A DNA stretch of 64,000 bases from DGNJ01 sp002388905 (lineage in GTDB: Bacteria; Pseudomonadota; Gammaproteobacteria; Pseudomonadales; Porticoccaceae): positions 1 to 64,000 of the forward strand of contig DAITSJ010000012.1 in assembly GCA_036843405.1 (NCBI GenBank), given 5' to 3'. Positions 36,444 through 45,873 of the stretch are shown one piece after another. Each line of letters begins with the position of its first letter. Position 1 is the stretch's first letter. The translations under genes and the position numbers were made by a program. The notes under the pieces are model-generated. The model ran no database searches and was not told where the DNA came from. It saw only the letters and a program-made list of their open reading frames with translations.

Positions 36444-37260
36444 AACCATAAAAACCAGGATATGGTTCGAGGAGCCGGAATCCGATAACCCCTATGCCGC
36501 AAATGCCTGTTATTGTTCGGGTTATGATGTTTATGGTGAATTGCTTGGCAATATTTCATGGATTCAATACTTATACCTCCTCTTCAAGTTGGAGTTGCCA
36601 ACGCCACAGCAAGCACAACTGCTCGAAAACCTTGCTGTCGCGCTGGCCAACCCGGGCATCCGCGATCACAGCGTTAGAGCGGCCATGAATGCGGGGGTCG
36701 GTGGATCGACACGAGCGTCGGCGCTGATGGCGGCTTTGGCAGTGGGTGCGGGTAACCTGGGTGGAGGAAGAGAGGTCTTTCAGGCAATGGGGCTCTGGAA
36801 AGATCTGGGTAAAGATATTGAGCCCTGGAGAGCGGTCCTGGGCGATGTTGATCACCATGAAAGTGTCGACGTCTGGGTGCCGATGGAGCATTTTCCGGGC
36901 TTTGATCCGAATGGTAACACCTGTCCGAAACCCATAATCCAGGCCCTCGAACTTTTGGCTGAGAATAGCCCTGGAAAATCATTAAAATGGCTTTTAGAAA
37001 ACCGGGCAATGCTTGAATCGGAAATTGGCTATCCACTGGCAATGAGCGGCGTCGCCGCTGCTGCTCTCGCAGATGTCGAATTATCACCTGAACAGGGCGA
37101 GATGCTTTATCTGATGTTGCGCCTGCCCGGTGCAGCGGCCCATGCGCTTGAGCAGGAAAATCACGGGTGGCGGCAATACCCGTTTTTTGGCTCATCGATC
37201 AAACCGATGTCCGACGAAGATTATCAATCATTGCTGAGAAGTCTTGGAGAAGAGCAATGA
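36427..37260 (+). CDS. Citrate-synthase-fold protein, citryl-CoA lyase-like (first copy)
   Basis: This 277-residue protein has the small-domain-plus-core pattern of short citrate synthase relatives often labelled citryl-CoA lyase. Recognisable parts are WIQYLYLLFKLELPTPQQA, PGIRDHSVRAAM, GGSTRASALMAALAVGAG and RLPGAAAHALEQ, the last corresponding to the R-x-G-x-x-AH-x-x-E end of citrate synthases. Where those enzymes have the catalytic GxGH loop, this one reads PGFDPNGNTCPKP, and the Asp of the PNxD strand appears to be lost (YPLAMSGV). Canonical condensation chemistry is therefore doubtful. It overlaps the ThDP enzyme gene and, by ATGA, the second copy, so translation is coupled. Confidence 0.72.
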   Translation: MQKKHETIKTRIWFEEPESDNPYAANACYCSGYDVYGELLGNISWIQYLYLLFKLELPTPQQAQLLENLAVALANPGIRDHSVRAAMNAGVGGSTRASALMAALAVGAGNLGGGREVFQAMGLWKDLGKDIEPWRAVLGDVDHHESVDVWVPMEHFPGFDPNGNTCPKPIIQALELLAENSPGKSLKWLLENRAMLESEIGYPLAMSGVAAAALADVELSPEQGEMLYLMLRLPGAAAHALEQENHGWRQYPFFGSSIKPMSDEDYQSLLRSLGEEQ

Positions 37261-38066
37261 AAAATGGCCCCGGGAGGCTCAAATATTTCGAAAATAACTG
37301 GCCAACCAATAAGGGAGCCTGGTTTCCGGGTGAAGCTGTACGCTATCGGGAGAAATCATTGTTTGATGATTTCTCGGACTCAGGCTGGATGACACTTTTC
37401 CTCTACGGTATAAACGGGAAATTTCCTACTGAAAACCAGGCAAAAATGATCGAAAAAATCTGGTTAATAAGTTCAAGTTTTCCCGATCCAAGGCTTTGGA
37501 ATAATCGCATCTCTTCTCTGGCAGCAACATCACGAAGCACTGGAAGCCTAGCGATATCTGCTTCGGTGGCTGTCACAGAAGCCAAAATTTATGGTACACG
37601 ACCTGTCCTTCTCGGAAGCAGCTTTTTGGTGGAACTCGAAAAGATTGCCTCTAACGATGAAGATATTGAAAGATATATCATATCCAGGCTTAAAAAAGAG
37701 CGAAATTTACCAGGGTTTGGCCGGCCAATTATTTCAAAAGATGAAAGGATTGGGCCACTTCTAAAAGAAGCGAACAATCTTGGTTTCGGAGACGGTCGTT
37801 TTATCAATCTCGTGTTTCAGATCAAAGAAATCCTGGCAATGCATCGTTATAAACTAAAACCCAATATTGCTATATTTTGTTCGGCATTATTTTTGGATCT
37901 CGGCTTTTCTCCCCGCCAATGCTATCTGCTTGCCGTGCTGGCATTTTGTGCGGGAATGGTTCCTTGCTATATCGATGCAATGGAGAAGAGTGAAGGCTGC
38001 TTCTTCCCGTTGGCATGCAAAAATATTGAATATGACGGACATAAAAAGCGGGGGTTACGCTCGTGA
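37257..38066 (+). CDS. Citrate-synthase-fold protein (second copy)
   Basis: This 269-residue paralogue starts at ATG 37257 inside the TGA overlap. Its N-terminal part matches the first copy in pattern (WMTLFLYGINGKFPTENQA; PDPRLWNNRISSLAATSR). It keeps a better-preserved core: PGFGRPIISKDERIGPLL, where citrate synthases have GFGHPxY-DPR, and KLKPNIAIFCSALFLDLG, where they have PNVDFYSG. The catalytic His is thus replaced by Arg and the Asp by Ala. The gene is markedly richer in A+T than the core genes. Together with the first copy it may form a heteromer. It overlaps the TonB-receptor start by GTGA. Confidence 0.68.
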   Translation: MKNGPGRLKYFENNWPTNKGAWFPGEAVRYREKSLFDDFSDSGWMTLFLYGINGKFPTENQAKMIEKIWLISSSFPDPRLWNNRISSLAATSRSTGSLAISASVAVTEAKIYGTRPVLLGSSFLVELEKIASNDEDIERYIISRLKKERNLPGFGRPIISKDERIGPLLKEANNLGFGDGRFINLVFQIKEILAMHRYKLKPNIAIFCSALFLDLGFSPRQCYLLAVLAFCAGMVPCYIDAMEKSEGCFFPLACKNIEYDGHKKRGLRS

Positions 38067-40201
38067 AAAAACATAACAAGCATTTTAAAGCTTTCATTTT
38101 GTTCTTGTTTACTGCTGTTTGCGTTGGTGACGAACTGGCAGAAGAAGAGCTAATCAATATTTATGGTAGTGAAGATTTGATTAGTATTGCGACCGGGTAC
38201 AAACAGCCAGTTTCTAAAGCGCCCGCGGTTGCTACCGTTATCGATGCCGAAAGTATTAAGAATATGGGAGCCACAGATCTCGATGATGTGCTGGAAGCTG
38301 TTCCGGGTTTGCATGTTTCCCGAAACTATCAGGGCTATGCACCGATTTACACGTTTAGAGGAATATATTCGCTTTTTAACCCCCAGGTTCTTCTTTTGAT
38401 TAACGGAATTCCCCAGACAAACCTATTTACCGGTGGAAGGAATTTCGTTTGGGGTGGTATGGCGGTTGAGGCGATCGAGCGCATTGAAATAATCAGAGGC
38501 CCGGGTTCGGCTATTTACGGTGCCGATGCTTTTGCGGGCGTGATTAATGTAATGACCAAAGATGGTAGTGCGATCAATGGATTAGAAGCCGGTATGAGAT
38601 ATGGGACATTTGATACCCGGGAGGCATTTGTAAGCTATGGCAGGAGTTGGGATGATTCGAGCTTAGGCATTGTTGCGGAATTTCAAAAGTCAGATGGCCA
38701 GGACGAAGTGGTCGAAGAGGACCTGCAGACGTTTCTGGATTTTGTTACCGGCACCGATGCATCTCTGGCCCCCGGCTCAGTCAGTGTCTCGAAAGAAAAT
38801 ATTGATCTTCGTGTGGATTATCGAATCGGAGACCTAGTATTGAGGGCAGGGTACCAAGGTAGAAAGGACATTGGTACCGGCGCTGGTGTGGCTCAGGCCC
38901 TCGACCCTTTTAGCCGTTATAGCAGTGATCGGGTAAGTTTTGATGTAGGGTATTCGATAGAGGATCTTGTTTTTCGGCATCTATCTCTAGATTTGTCGCT
39001 GAGCTACTTGGATGTTTCCCAGGAAGTCGATAGAAACACGCTTCTCTTCCCTCCGGGGTCAACCGGCCCGTTCCTTGATGACGCTCAAAATCCATTATTT
39101 GGTGTGTTTCCAAACGGCGTAGTGGGAAACCCGGAGGTGTTTGAAAGACATACGCGAGCCAACGCAACTTTTCATTATGAAGCTATCGCCAACCATGACC
39201 TTAGCCTTGGCGTCGGGTATTATTATGGAGATCTATACAAAGTAGAAGAACAAAAGAATTATTGTACGGATATTGCCAGTTGCGCTTTCATTTTGCCACG
39301 CGGCGGCGTGGTTGATGTGTCAGATACGCCTTTTGTGTTTTTAAAAGAAGGTGATAGGAAAAATTATTATATCTTTATTCAGGATATTTTTAATATCGCC
39401 AATGACTGGGAACTTACTGCGGGGCTCCGATACGATAGCTATTCTGAGTTTGGCAGCACTGTAAATCCGCGTGTTGCGCTTGTATGGTCCACGACTAATC
39501 GATTGACAACAAAATTGTTGTATGGAGAGGCATTTAGGGCGCCATCGTTTCAAGAAACGAAGACCATCAATAATCCTGCTACATTGGGAAACCCTGACCT
39601 GGACCCAGAAACTCTCCGGAGTGTCGAGCTTGCCTTCGATTACAAACCTGTTTATGACCTGAAAACCACGTTCAATATCTTTTATTATGAGTGGGACGAT
39701 ATTATTCAGTTTGTTCCAGACCCCAACAGAGGGACCGCAACAGCCCAAAATTCCGGGAAACAGACAGGTTACGGCTTTGAGACAGAAGTCAAATGGCAGG
39801 TCGATAATAATATAGAAATTCTTGGGAATTATTCCTGGCAAAAATCGACGAACGAAACCACTAATCAGGATGTGGCCAACGCCCCCGGTCAGCAGTTCTA
39901 TCTACAGGGTAACTGGAGTTTCAAAAAGAATTATAACTTCAATGTTCAAGTAAACTGGGTGATGGATCGCGAAAGAGAACAATTCGATCTGAGAAATGAC
40001 ATCGACGATTACATCCTTGTCGATATGGCGTTGCGACGAAAAAATGTCTGGGAAAACGTCGAACTTGCTCTGCTGGTTAAAAATCTATTCGCCGAGGATG
40101 CAAGGGAACCATCGCCCAATGGTGTTCCCAGACCCAGCATCCCGCATGATCTGCCTTTGTCGGATCGTACAATCCTCGGTGAAATACGTATTCATTTCTA
40201 A
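38063..40201 (+). CDS. TonB-dependent outer-membrane receptor
   Basis: This 712-residue protein has a signal peptide (KHFKAFILFLFTAVCVGDELA). The plug domain (about residues 35-165) includes VSKAPAVATVIDAESIKNMG, VLEAVPGLHVS and IEIIRGPGSAIYGADAFAGVINVMTK. The beta-barrel from about 190 has alternating aromatic strands and ends in IHF, a C-terminal Phe typical of outer-membrane proteins. Such receptors import bound ligands at the expense of the proton motive force. The ligand is unknown; no Fur-box-like sequence is seen. The GTG start overlaps the preceding stop. Base composition is AT-rich compared with core genes. Confidence 0.92.
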   Translation: MKKHNKHFKAFILFLFTAVCVGDELAEEELINIYGSEDLISIATGYKQPVSKAPAVATVIDAESIKNMGATDLDDVLEAVPGLHVSRNYQGYAPIYTFRGIYSLFNPQVLLLINGIPQTNLFTGGRNFVWGGMAVEAIERIEIIRGPGSAIYGADAFAGVINVMTKDGSAINGLEAGMRYGTFDTREAFVSYGRSWDDSSLGIVAEFQKSDGQDEVVEEDLQTFLDFVTGTDASLAPGSVSVSKENIDLRVDYRIGDLVLRAGYQGRKDIGTGAGVAQALDPFSRYSSDRVSFDVGYSIEDLVFRHLSLDLSLSYLDVSQEVDRNTLLFPPGSTGPFLDDAQNPLFGVFPNGVVGNPEVFERHTRANATFHYEAIANHDLSLGVGYYYGDLYKVEEQKNYCTDIASCAFILPRGGVVDVSDTPFVFLKEGDRKNYYIFIQDIFNIANDWELTAGLRYDSYSEFGSTVNPRVALVWSTTNRLTTKLLYGEAFRAPSFQETKTINNPATLGNPDLDPETLRSVELAFDYKPVYDLKTTFNIFYYEWDDIIQFVPDPNRGTATAQNSGKQTGYGFETEVKWQVDNNIEILGNYSWQKSTNETTNQDVANAPGQQFYLQGNWSFKKNYNFNVQVNWVMDREREQFDLRNDIDDYILVDMALRRKNVWENVELALLVKNLFAEDAREPSPNGVPRPSIPHDLPLSDRTILGEIRIHF

Positions 40202-40236
40202 ATCTGGAAACAATCTGGCGAAAATGGACTTGACAT

Positions 40237-41199
40237 ATGACATGTAGTGGGAGAACAGAGTCATGGAGCCGCCAGGCTGTAGTGCATAAGCTGTTATTCG
40301 GTCTACTTTTTTGTTTATTGTGGGCGGGGCGACCAGATGCCGAACAGTTTGGCAATGTTGCAGTGATATACCCAAGCGTCCGAGAACCCTTTGCCAGCAT
40401 CTACAGGGATTTTGTCATAGGTATTAGGCAGGGATATCCTGGGCCAGTTTCAGAATTCGCGATTAATGGAGAATCAGTTGAGGATATAGCGTCTCCCGAA
40501 AAAGGCAGTGATTTTAATACCTACATAGCCTTGGGCAACAAAAGTTTGAAAAGCGTCCTTGCAACTAATACAAGTCGACCGGTATTAGCGGCTATGTCCA
40601 GTCAGGAAGCCAACCTGGCAATAGAGGCCGGAATTCTCTTAAAGCCCGGTGCGGATGTTTATCTGAGGCGTTTAATGGATATATACCCTGGTGTATCCGG
40701 GATTCATGTGGTTTATAATCCGGCGAGACAAGCTGGGCTTATCGATGAAGCCCGCGAGTTTCTCAAAGATAAGGGAATAGCGCTAAATGCCGTGGAGGCC
40801 GGGAATCTCAGAGAGGCAGCACTGGGTTATCGGGAAGTGATTAGCGCTGCCGAAGATGGTGATGCTGTCTGGTTGTTTTCGGATGCTAGTGTCATAGATG
40901 GCTCATTGCTCGGTTTGATTCTTGACGCAGCCTGGAAAAAAAGGCTCGCGGTATTTTCCTCTAACCCTCTGTTTGTTAGACGGGGCGCGCTATTTGCAAT
41001 CTATCCGGATAATATCGGTATCGGCTACCGGTTGGGGACTATGGCGATGCAGATTGCCGTTGGCAAGTTTGATGAAGGGGGCATCCAGTATCTCAAGGAT
41101 GTGAAAATTGCCTTTAACGAAAGGACCAGCAATCACATTGGTATCAAATTATCACCAGATGTGGAGCAGGATATCGAGATGATGCTCCCTGAGTTATAG
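40237..41199 (+). CDS. Periplasmic substrate-binding protein, ABC_sub_bind (PF04392) type
   Basis: This protein of about 320 residues has an N-terminal export signal (VHKLLFGLLFCLLWAGRPDAEQ) and the two-lobed periplasmic binding fold. Visible strands are NVAVIYPSVREPFASIYRDF, GIHVVYNPARQAGL and AVFSSNPLFVRRGALFAIYPD, resembling PF04392 (TrpX-like) binding proteins. No permease or ATPase gene follows. The next gene is a membrane sensor kinase, so a ligand-presenting role is plausible. The start is uncertain: ATG 40237 gives an 18-residue lead before the hydrophobic part, and GTG 40282 gives a conventional signal. Confidence 0.8.
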   Translation: MTCSGRTESWSRQAVVHKLLFGLLFCLLWAGRPDAEQFGNVAVIYPSVREPFASIYRDFVIGIRQGYPGPVSEFAINGESVEDIASPEKGSDFNTYIALGNKSLKSVLATNTSRPVLAAMSSQEANLAIEAGILLKPGADVYLRRLMDIYPGVSGIHVVYNPARQAGLIDEAREFLKDKGIALNAVEAGNLREAALGYREVISAAEDGDAVWLFSDASVIDGSLLGLILDAAWKKRLAVFSSNPLFVRRGALFAIYPDNIGIGYRLGTMAMQIAVGKFDEGGIQYLKDVKIAFNERTSNHIGIKLSPDVEQDIEMMLPEL

Positions 41200-41265
41200 A
41201 CATGATGCAATCCGCGTATAGCGGCGTCATGGTGGGGAGACTCACGGGTGAAATTCGAAATAATT

Positions 41266-41286
41266 CGGCACAATTGCCGGGTTTTT
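41266..41286 (+). terminator. Possible weak terminator or attenuator before the hybrid kinase gene
   Basis: CGGCA-CAAT-TGCCG followed by GGTTTTT lies between the binding-protein stop and the kinase start. The stem is only five base pairs, so it may reduce rather than stop readthrough. Confidence 0.3.
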
Positions 41287-41350
41287 CTAATGGCAATTCG
41301 ATTTATGATCATGACCGATACTTTCTCGAATATTCGGTTCGGGGTATTTG

Positions 41351-44300
41351 ATGAGCAGATCTATTTTTTCAAAGCTCGAGTTCTGGCAGCAGTTGATCAT
41401 TACCTTTACTATCGGGATCATCATTCTTGCCATTACTACCTCCACTGCCCTTACCGTTATTGCCAATAAGTCTGTAAAACGTCAAATCATCGACCAAGGG
41501 CTCTACCTTACCGATTCAATCGGAAGGCAGGCCCGCCTGGCCCTGCTCTACCAGAGTGCTGTTGCGGCGGGCGATACGGCCAGGATTGCTCTTCAGTTTC
41601 CCGATGTCGTAGGTGTCGAGATTGTTACCGAAAAAGGTGAGACCCTTTTCAGGGAAGGCGAGCCGGTACATGGAGTGTCGGAAGCTCGTGTACCTGATTC
41701 CCCGATGTTACTTCACGAAGACGATAACAGCCTGCTGTTCACGGCACCTGTAAAAACCCAAAGGGAACAGGAGCTGCTATGGAATACGGAATCTGAGGAA
41801 AACCGATCGGACGGCGAGGTGATAGGCTATGTGACCCTCGTGCTTTCCAAGTCGACGCTGAACGGAATGACACTTCAGATATTGCGAAGCAATATCGCAA
41901 TTTCAACGCTGGTGGCGATCATACTGCTGATCCTGCTGCTATTCCTTACTCGTCGACTGACCATCCCTATCCGTGAACTGTCGCGGGTCATGAGAAAAGC
42001 CCAGAGTGGCGAAATGAACCTGCGCTCTTCCCTGAAAGGGCCGCGCGATATCGAGAATATGCAGAAAGCCTTTAATACAATGATGGCTTCGCTTGAAACC
42101 CGGACGATCGAATTACAGAATGCGCGGGACCAGGCACTTGAATCCGCGAAGGTGAAGTCGGAATTTGCCGCGAACGTTTCCCATGAATTACGCACGCCCA
42201 TGAATTCCGTCGTGGGCATGCTCGACCTTTTGTCGGTTATGGGGCTCGACACGAAGCAATACGAATATGTCGAAACGGCAAAGATGTCGGCACAGAATCT
42301 TCTGGCGCTGATCGATGACATCCTGTCCTACGTGCGTTCGGATTCAGGCAATGTCATTATCGACTCCAGGCCTTGTAATCTCCACCAGGTCCTGGAGGAC
42401 GTCATCAATCTCATGGCCACCCAGGCGCTGCGCAAAAAGCTGGATGTTGGATACATCATATCTCCAGAAGTCTCATCGGTATACACAGACCCCCAGCGAC
42501 TCCGCCAGGTCCTTATCAATCTTATGGGGAACGCTATCAAGTTTACTGAATCCGGGGAGATTTCAGTTCATGTGAGTCTTGAAGGGAGTGCCGAAAAGCA
42601 TATCCTTTTTGTCGTGAACGATACGGGAATCGGTATATCCCAAGAGGCGCAGGGGCGTGTTTTTGAAGCCTTTACACAAGAAGACTCTACTACAACCCGA
42701 AAATACGGTGGTACGGGCCTTGGGCTCGCAATTTGTAAACAATTCATTGAATTGATGGGTGGTGAAATCGCCCTGAGTAGTGAGCAGGGAGCAGGTAGCC
42801 AATTCCGTTTCTCTGTTCCATACAAACCGGCTGAACCGGTAGAAAGATCTTTTAACAGACCTGATTGTTCAGGCATGAAGGTTCTTGCGGCCGATAAAAG
42901 CAATATTGTAAGAGCGTTCCTGTCCGCCTGGTTCGAAAATAGCGGTGCCAGTGTCGATATGGCCGATAGCGCCATGCAGTTATTGAACGCAATCAACGAA
43001 GCTGACTCAAAAAATACTCAATACGATTATATTTTCATTGACGAAAATATTCCCGGAATTACGTTGGGCGACCTGATTCCGCTAATAAGAAAACACGTAA
43101 GTGCCGCCGATGCTGACATCGTTACTTTGGTAAATCCATGGGCGGTCAGCCAGACTACAAAGTTACACGATTCCCTTATTTTGGAGAAACCGCTTTTCGA
43201 TACCAAATTGTCCCATTTTTTCAGTCCCTCTGGCGATAAAAAGACGAGTGAAGGGCCGGCCGTTGCGGATCAAAGCCACGACTTTTCTGCGGCTTTTAAT
43301 AGTAAGGTTCTGGTTGTTGATGACAACCAGGCCAACAGGCTTGTCGCTGGCGGCATGCTTGAGAAAATCGGTTGCGAATATGAATGCGCCTATAACGGCA
43401 AGGACGCGGTCGATCTGGTTTCCAGGAAGTCTTTTGATGCTGTCCTAATGGATTGCAATATGCCGGTGATGGATGGCTACGAAGCCACGTCCGTGATCAG
43501 AAAACTTGAAAATGACGCCAGGCAACTTCCGATTATCGCTATGACCGCCAACAATAGTCCGGAGGAAAAAGAGCATTGCTTACAATCGGGCATGGATGAT
43601 GTTATTACAAAACCACTGACTATCGATGTCCTGCAGAGGAGACTTCTTCAGTGGGTGGAAGGCAAGGAACTGGATATCGGGTCCGGGGATACCATTGAGG
43701 CCGAGAACGATGTGGAGACAAACTTCGATTCAACTGTAGTCGGTTCTCTTAAGTCCAGTGTCGGTGAAGTGTTTAGCGCGGTTGTGGAGGCATTTCTGGA
43801 AGATGTTCCAATGTACCTGGAGAGTCTCAAAGCCGCGATCGGGCAGGGCGATTCCCGACAGGTCTATGAACTGGCCCACACCATAAAGGGAAGTGCATCC
43901 AATTTTGGGGCCTATAAGGTTTCAACAATCGCCAGGGCCATAGAGGAAAAGGGCCAGAAAGAGGATTTGCTCGGCACCGATAAGTTATACCTGGATCTCT
44001 TGGATAAATGTAAGCTGCTTAGCCGGGATCTTGAAAATTATCTTATTGAGTACAGGGAAGGGAAAGACCGTACCGCGGCCAAGAGAGAAGAGATTTCGAC
44101 AATTCTGGTTGCCGATGACGATCGGTCCATGCGCATTGCATTTTCGAATGCCCTGAGGGATGAAGGTTACCGGATACTTGAGGCATCCAACGGACAGAGT
44201 GCTCTGGCGTTGTGTTCAAGGGCAATGCCCGACCTGATTCTCATCGATGCCATCATGCCGGAGCTTAACGGGTTTTCCGCCTGCAAGAAAATCAGAGAAA

Positions 44301-45790
44301 TGCCGGAAGGCGACGATGTCCCGATTCTGATGGTCACCTCGCTGGAGGACGAGCAGTCCATAAGCCGGGCATTCTCTGTTGGGGCCACGGACTACATCAC
44401 CAAGCCGGCCAACTTTTCCGTTCTGCGTCAACGTGTCGCACGACTGCTGCAGACGAGTCGTGTCGAAAAACATGTACGAGAACTTGCCTACCACGACGTG
44501 TTGACCGGTTTGCCCAACCGGGCTTCGTTCAATCAACAACTCAGGCATAAGATAAGCCGGGCAAACCTTAATGGTAAAAAGCTCGCGATTCTTTTCCTGG
44601 ATCTCGATCGCTTCAAACTGATTAATGACTCCCTGGGACACGATGCCGGCGATCTTATCCTGAAAGCGGCAGGTGAACGTATCAACCATTGTGTGCGAAA
44701 AAACGACCTGGTAGCCCGCCTGGGCGGCGACGAATTTACCATCGTGCTCGAGGATATCGACTCCCGGGAAATCGCCGGCGATATCAGCAACAAAATCTGC
44801 GAAGCCCTTAATGCGCCCTTTGTGTTTCTTCGCCAGAAAATGTTCGTTTCTGCCAGCGTGGGCATATCGGTGTACCCCGACGACGGCATCGATGCCGGCG
44901 ATTTGTTGAAGCATGCGGATACCGCGATGTTCAAGGCCAAGGAATCCGGTAAAAATTATTTTTACTACCAGTCGGGTATGGAGGATGAGATAACCGAGAG
45001 GCTCGAGATCGAGCGGGGTATTCGAAACGCAATCGAGCACGACCAAATCGTGCTTTTCTACCAGCCTCAGATCGATTTGATTTCAGGCAGGGTGTGCGGT
45101 GTGGAGGCACTTGTGCGCTGGAAGCATCCTGAGAGGGGGATTATCCCAGCCGGTGAGTTTATACCTGTAGTGGAAGAAACCGGTCTGGTCGGCGAACTGG
45201 GTAAAGTGGTTATGCGCCAAGCAGTCGAGCAAATGCACCGGTGGCATGAAAAGGGGCTCGACCTGAAGGTTGCCGTCAACGCATCCGGCGGGGAGTTCAA
45301 GGATGGAAGGCTAAGGCAGCAGGTCTTTGATTTGCTCGCCAAATGGCAGGTGCCGGCAAGCCTCCTCTCTGTTGAGATCACGGAGACGACGCTCATGGAG
45401 CATCCGGAGCTTGCACAATCGGAACTCGTAGCGTTGAGGGAACGCGGCATATCCATTGCCATCGACGACTTCGGCAGCGGATTTTCGTCCCTGAATTATC
45501 TGAAGCGATTCTCGGTGGATGTGCTCAAAATCGACCGGGACTTTGTCAAGGACTGCCAGGACGACAAGAACGATCAGGCTATTATTTCCGGTATCATTAC
45601 GCTTGCAAGAAGCCTCGGCCTGAGGGTTGTTGCCGAGGGGGTCGAGGAACTAAGCCAGTTAAACTTCCTGCGCAGCGCCCACTGCGACGTGGGCCAGGGG
45701 TATTACTTTGCCAAGCCCCTTGCGGCGTCCGAAGTGGAAGAAATGATCATGTCGTCATCCGGAGATGAGCAGACCAGTCAATTCCATTGA
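41351..45790 (+). CDS. Hybrid sensor histidine kinase with REC, HPt, GGDEF and EAL domains
   Basis: This 1479-residue inner-membrane signalling protein has, in order: transmembrane helix 1 (about 15-40); a periplasmic sensor (about 40-175); helix 2 (about 178-203); HAMP; HisKA with His278 in NVSHELRTPMNS; an ATPase domain with NDTGIGIS and GGTGLGLAI; a weak receiver (Asp564); a receiver with Asp701 in LMDCNMPVMDGYEA; an HPt with His843 in AHTIKGSASNFG; a receiver with Asp966; GGDEF (RLGGDEF, 1125-1129); and EAL (VEALVRW, 1252-1254). Both c-di-GMP motifs are canonical, so synthesis and hydrolysis are both possible. A complete phosphorelay inside one chain should control them. The upstream binding protein is the likely signal presenter. 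Confidence 0.93.
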   Translation: MSRSIFSKLEFWQQLIITFTIGIIILAITTSTALTVIANKSVKRQIIDQGLYLTDSIGRQARLALLYQSAVAAGDTARIALQFPDVVGVEIVTEKGETLFREGEPVHGVSEARVPDSPMLLHEDDNSLLFTAPVKTQREQELLWNTESEENRSDGEVIGYVTLVLSKSTLNGMTLQILRSNIAISTLVAIILLILLLFLTRRLTIPIRELSRVMRKAQSGEMNLRSSLKGPRDIENMQKAFNTMMASLETRTIELQNARDQALESAKVKSEFAANVSHELRTPMNSVVGMLDLLSVMGLDTKQYEYVETAKMSAQNLLALIDDILSYVRSDSGNVIIDSRPCNLHQVLEDVINLMATQALRKKLDVGYIISPEVSSVYTDPQRLRQVLINLMGNAIKFTESGEISVHVSLEGSAEKHILFVVNDTGIGISQEAQGRVFEAFTQEDSTTTRKYGGTGLGLAICKQFIELMGGEIALSSEQGAGSQFRFSVPYKPAEPVERSFNRPDCSGMKVLAADKSNIVRAFLSAWFENSGASVDMADSAMQLLNAINEADSKNTQYDYIFIDENIPGITLGDLIPLIRKHVSAADADIVTLVNPWAVSQTTKLHDSLILEKPLFDTKLSHFFSPSGDKKTSEGPAVADQSHDFSAAFNSKVLVVDDNQANRLVAGGMLEKIGCEYECAYNGKDAVDLVSRKSFDAVLMDCNMPVMDGYEATSVIRKLENDARQLPIIAMTANNSPEEKEHCLQSGMDDVITKPLTIDVLQRRLLQWVEGKELDIGSGDTIEAENDVETNFDSTVVGSLKSSVGEVFSAVVEAFLEDVPMYLESLKAAIGQGDSRQVYELAHTIKGSASNFGAYKVSTIARAIEEKGQKEDLLGTDKLYLDLLDKCKLLSRDLENYLIEYREGKDRTAAKREEISTILVADDDRSMRIAFSNALRDEGYRILEASNGQSALALCSRAMPDLILIDAIMPELNGFSACKKIREMPEGDDVPILMVTSLEDEQSISRAFSVGATDYITKPANFSVLRQRVARLLQTSRVEKHVRELAYHDVLTGLPNRASFNQQLRHKISRANLNGKKLAILFLDLDRFKLINDSLGHDAGDLILKAAGERINHCVRKNDLVARLGGDEFTIVLEDIDSREIAGDISNKICEALNAPFVFLRQKMFVSASVGISVYPDDGIDAGDLLKHADTAMFKAKESGKNYFYYQSGMEDEITERLEIERGIRNAIEHDQIVLFYQPQIDLISGRVCGVEALVRWKHPERGIIPAGEFIPVVEETGLVGELGKVVMRQAVEQMHRWHEKGLDLKVAVNASGGEFKDGRLRQQVFDLLAKWQVPASLLSVEITETTLMEHPELAQSELVALRERGISIAIDDFGSGFSSLNYLKRFSVDVLKIDRDFVKDCQDDKNDQAIISGIITLARSLGLRVVAEGVEELSQLNFLRSAHCDVGQGYYFAKPLAASEVEEMIMSSSGDEQTSQFH

Positions 45791-45873
45791 CCGGGTTGCG
45801 GGAACGACGGAAGTCGGACAGGATTCTTTCCCACGTCAGTAGGCTGACTCAAGAAAGCGGTCGCCGAATCCCT

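Noticed and set aside
45835..45848. GTCAG-TAGG-CTGAC as a terminator between the kinase and epimerase genes
   Set aside because: Only five base pairs and no T run on either strand.
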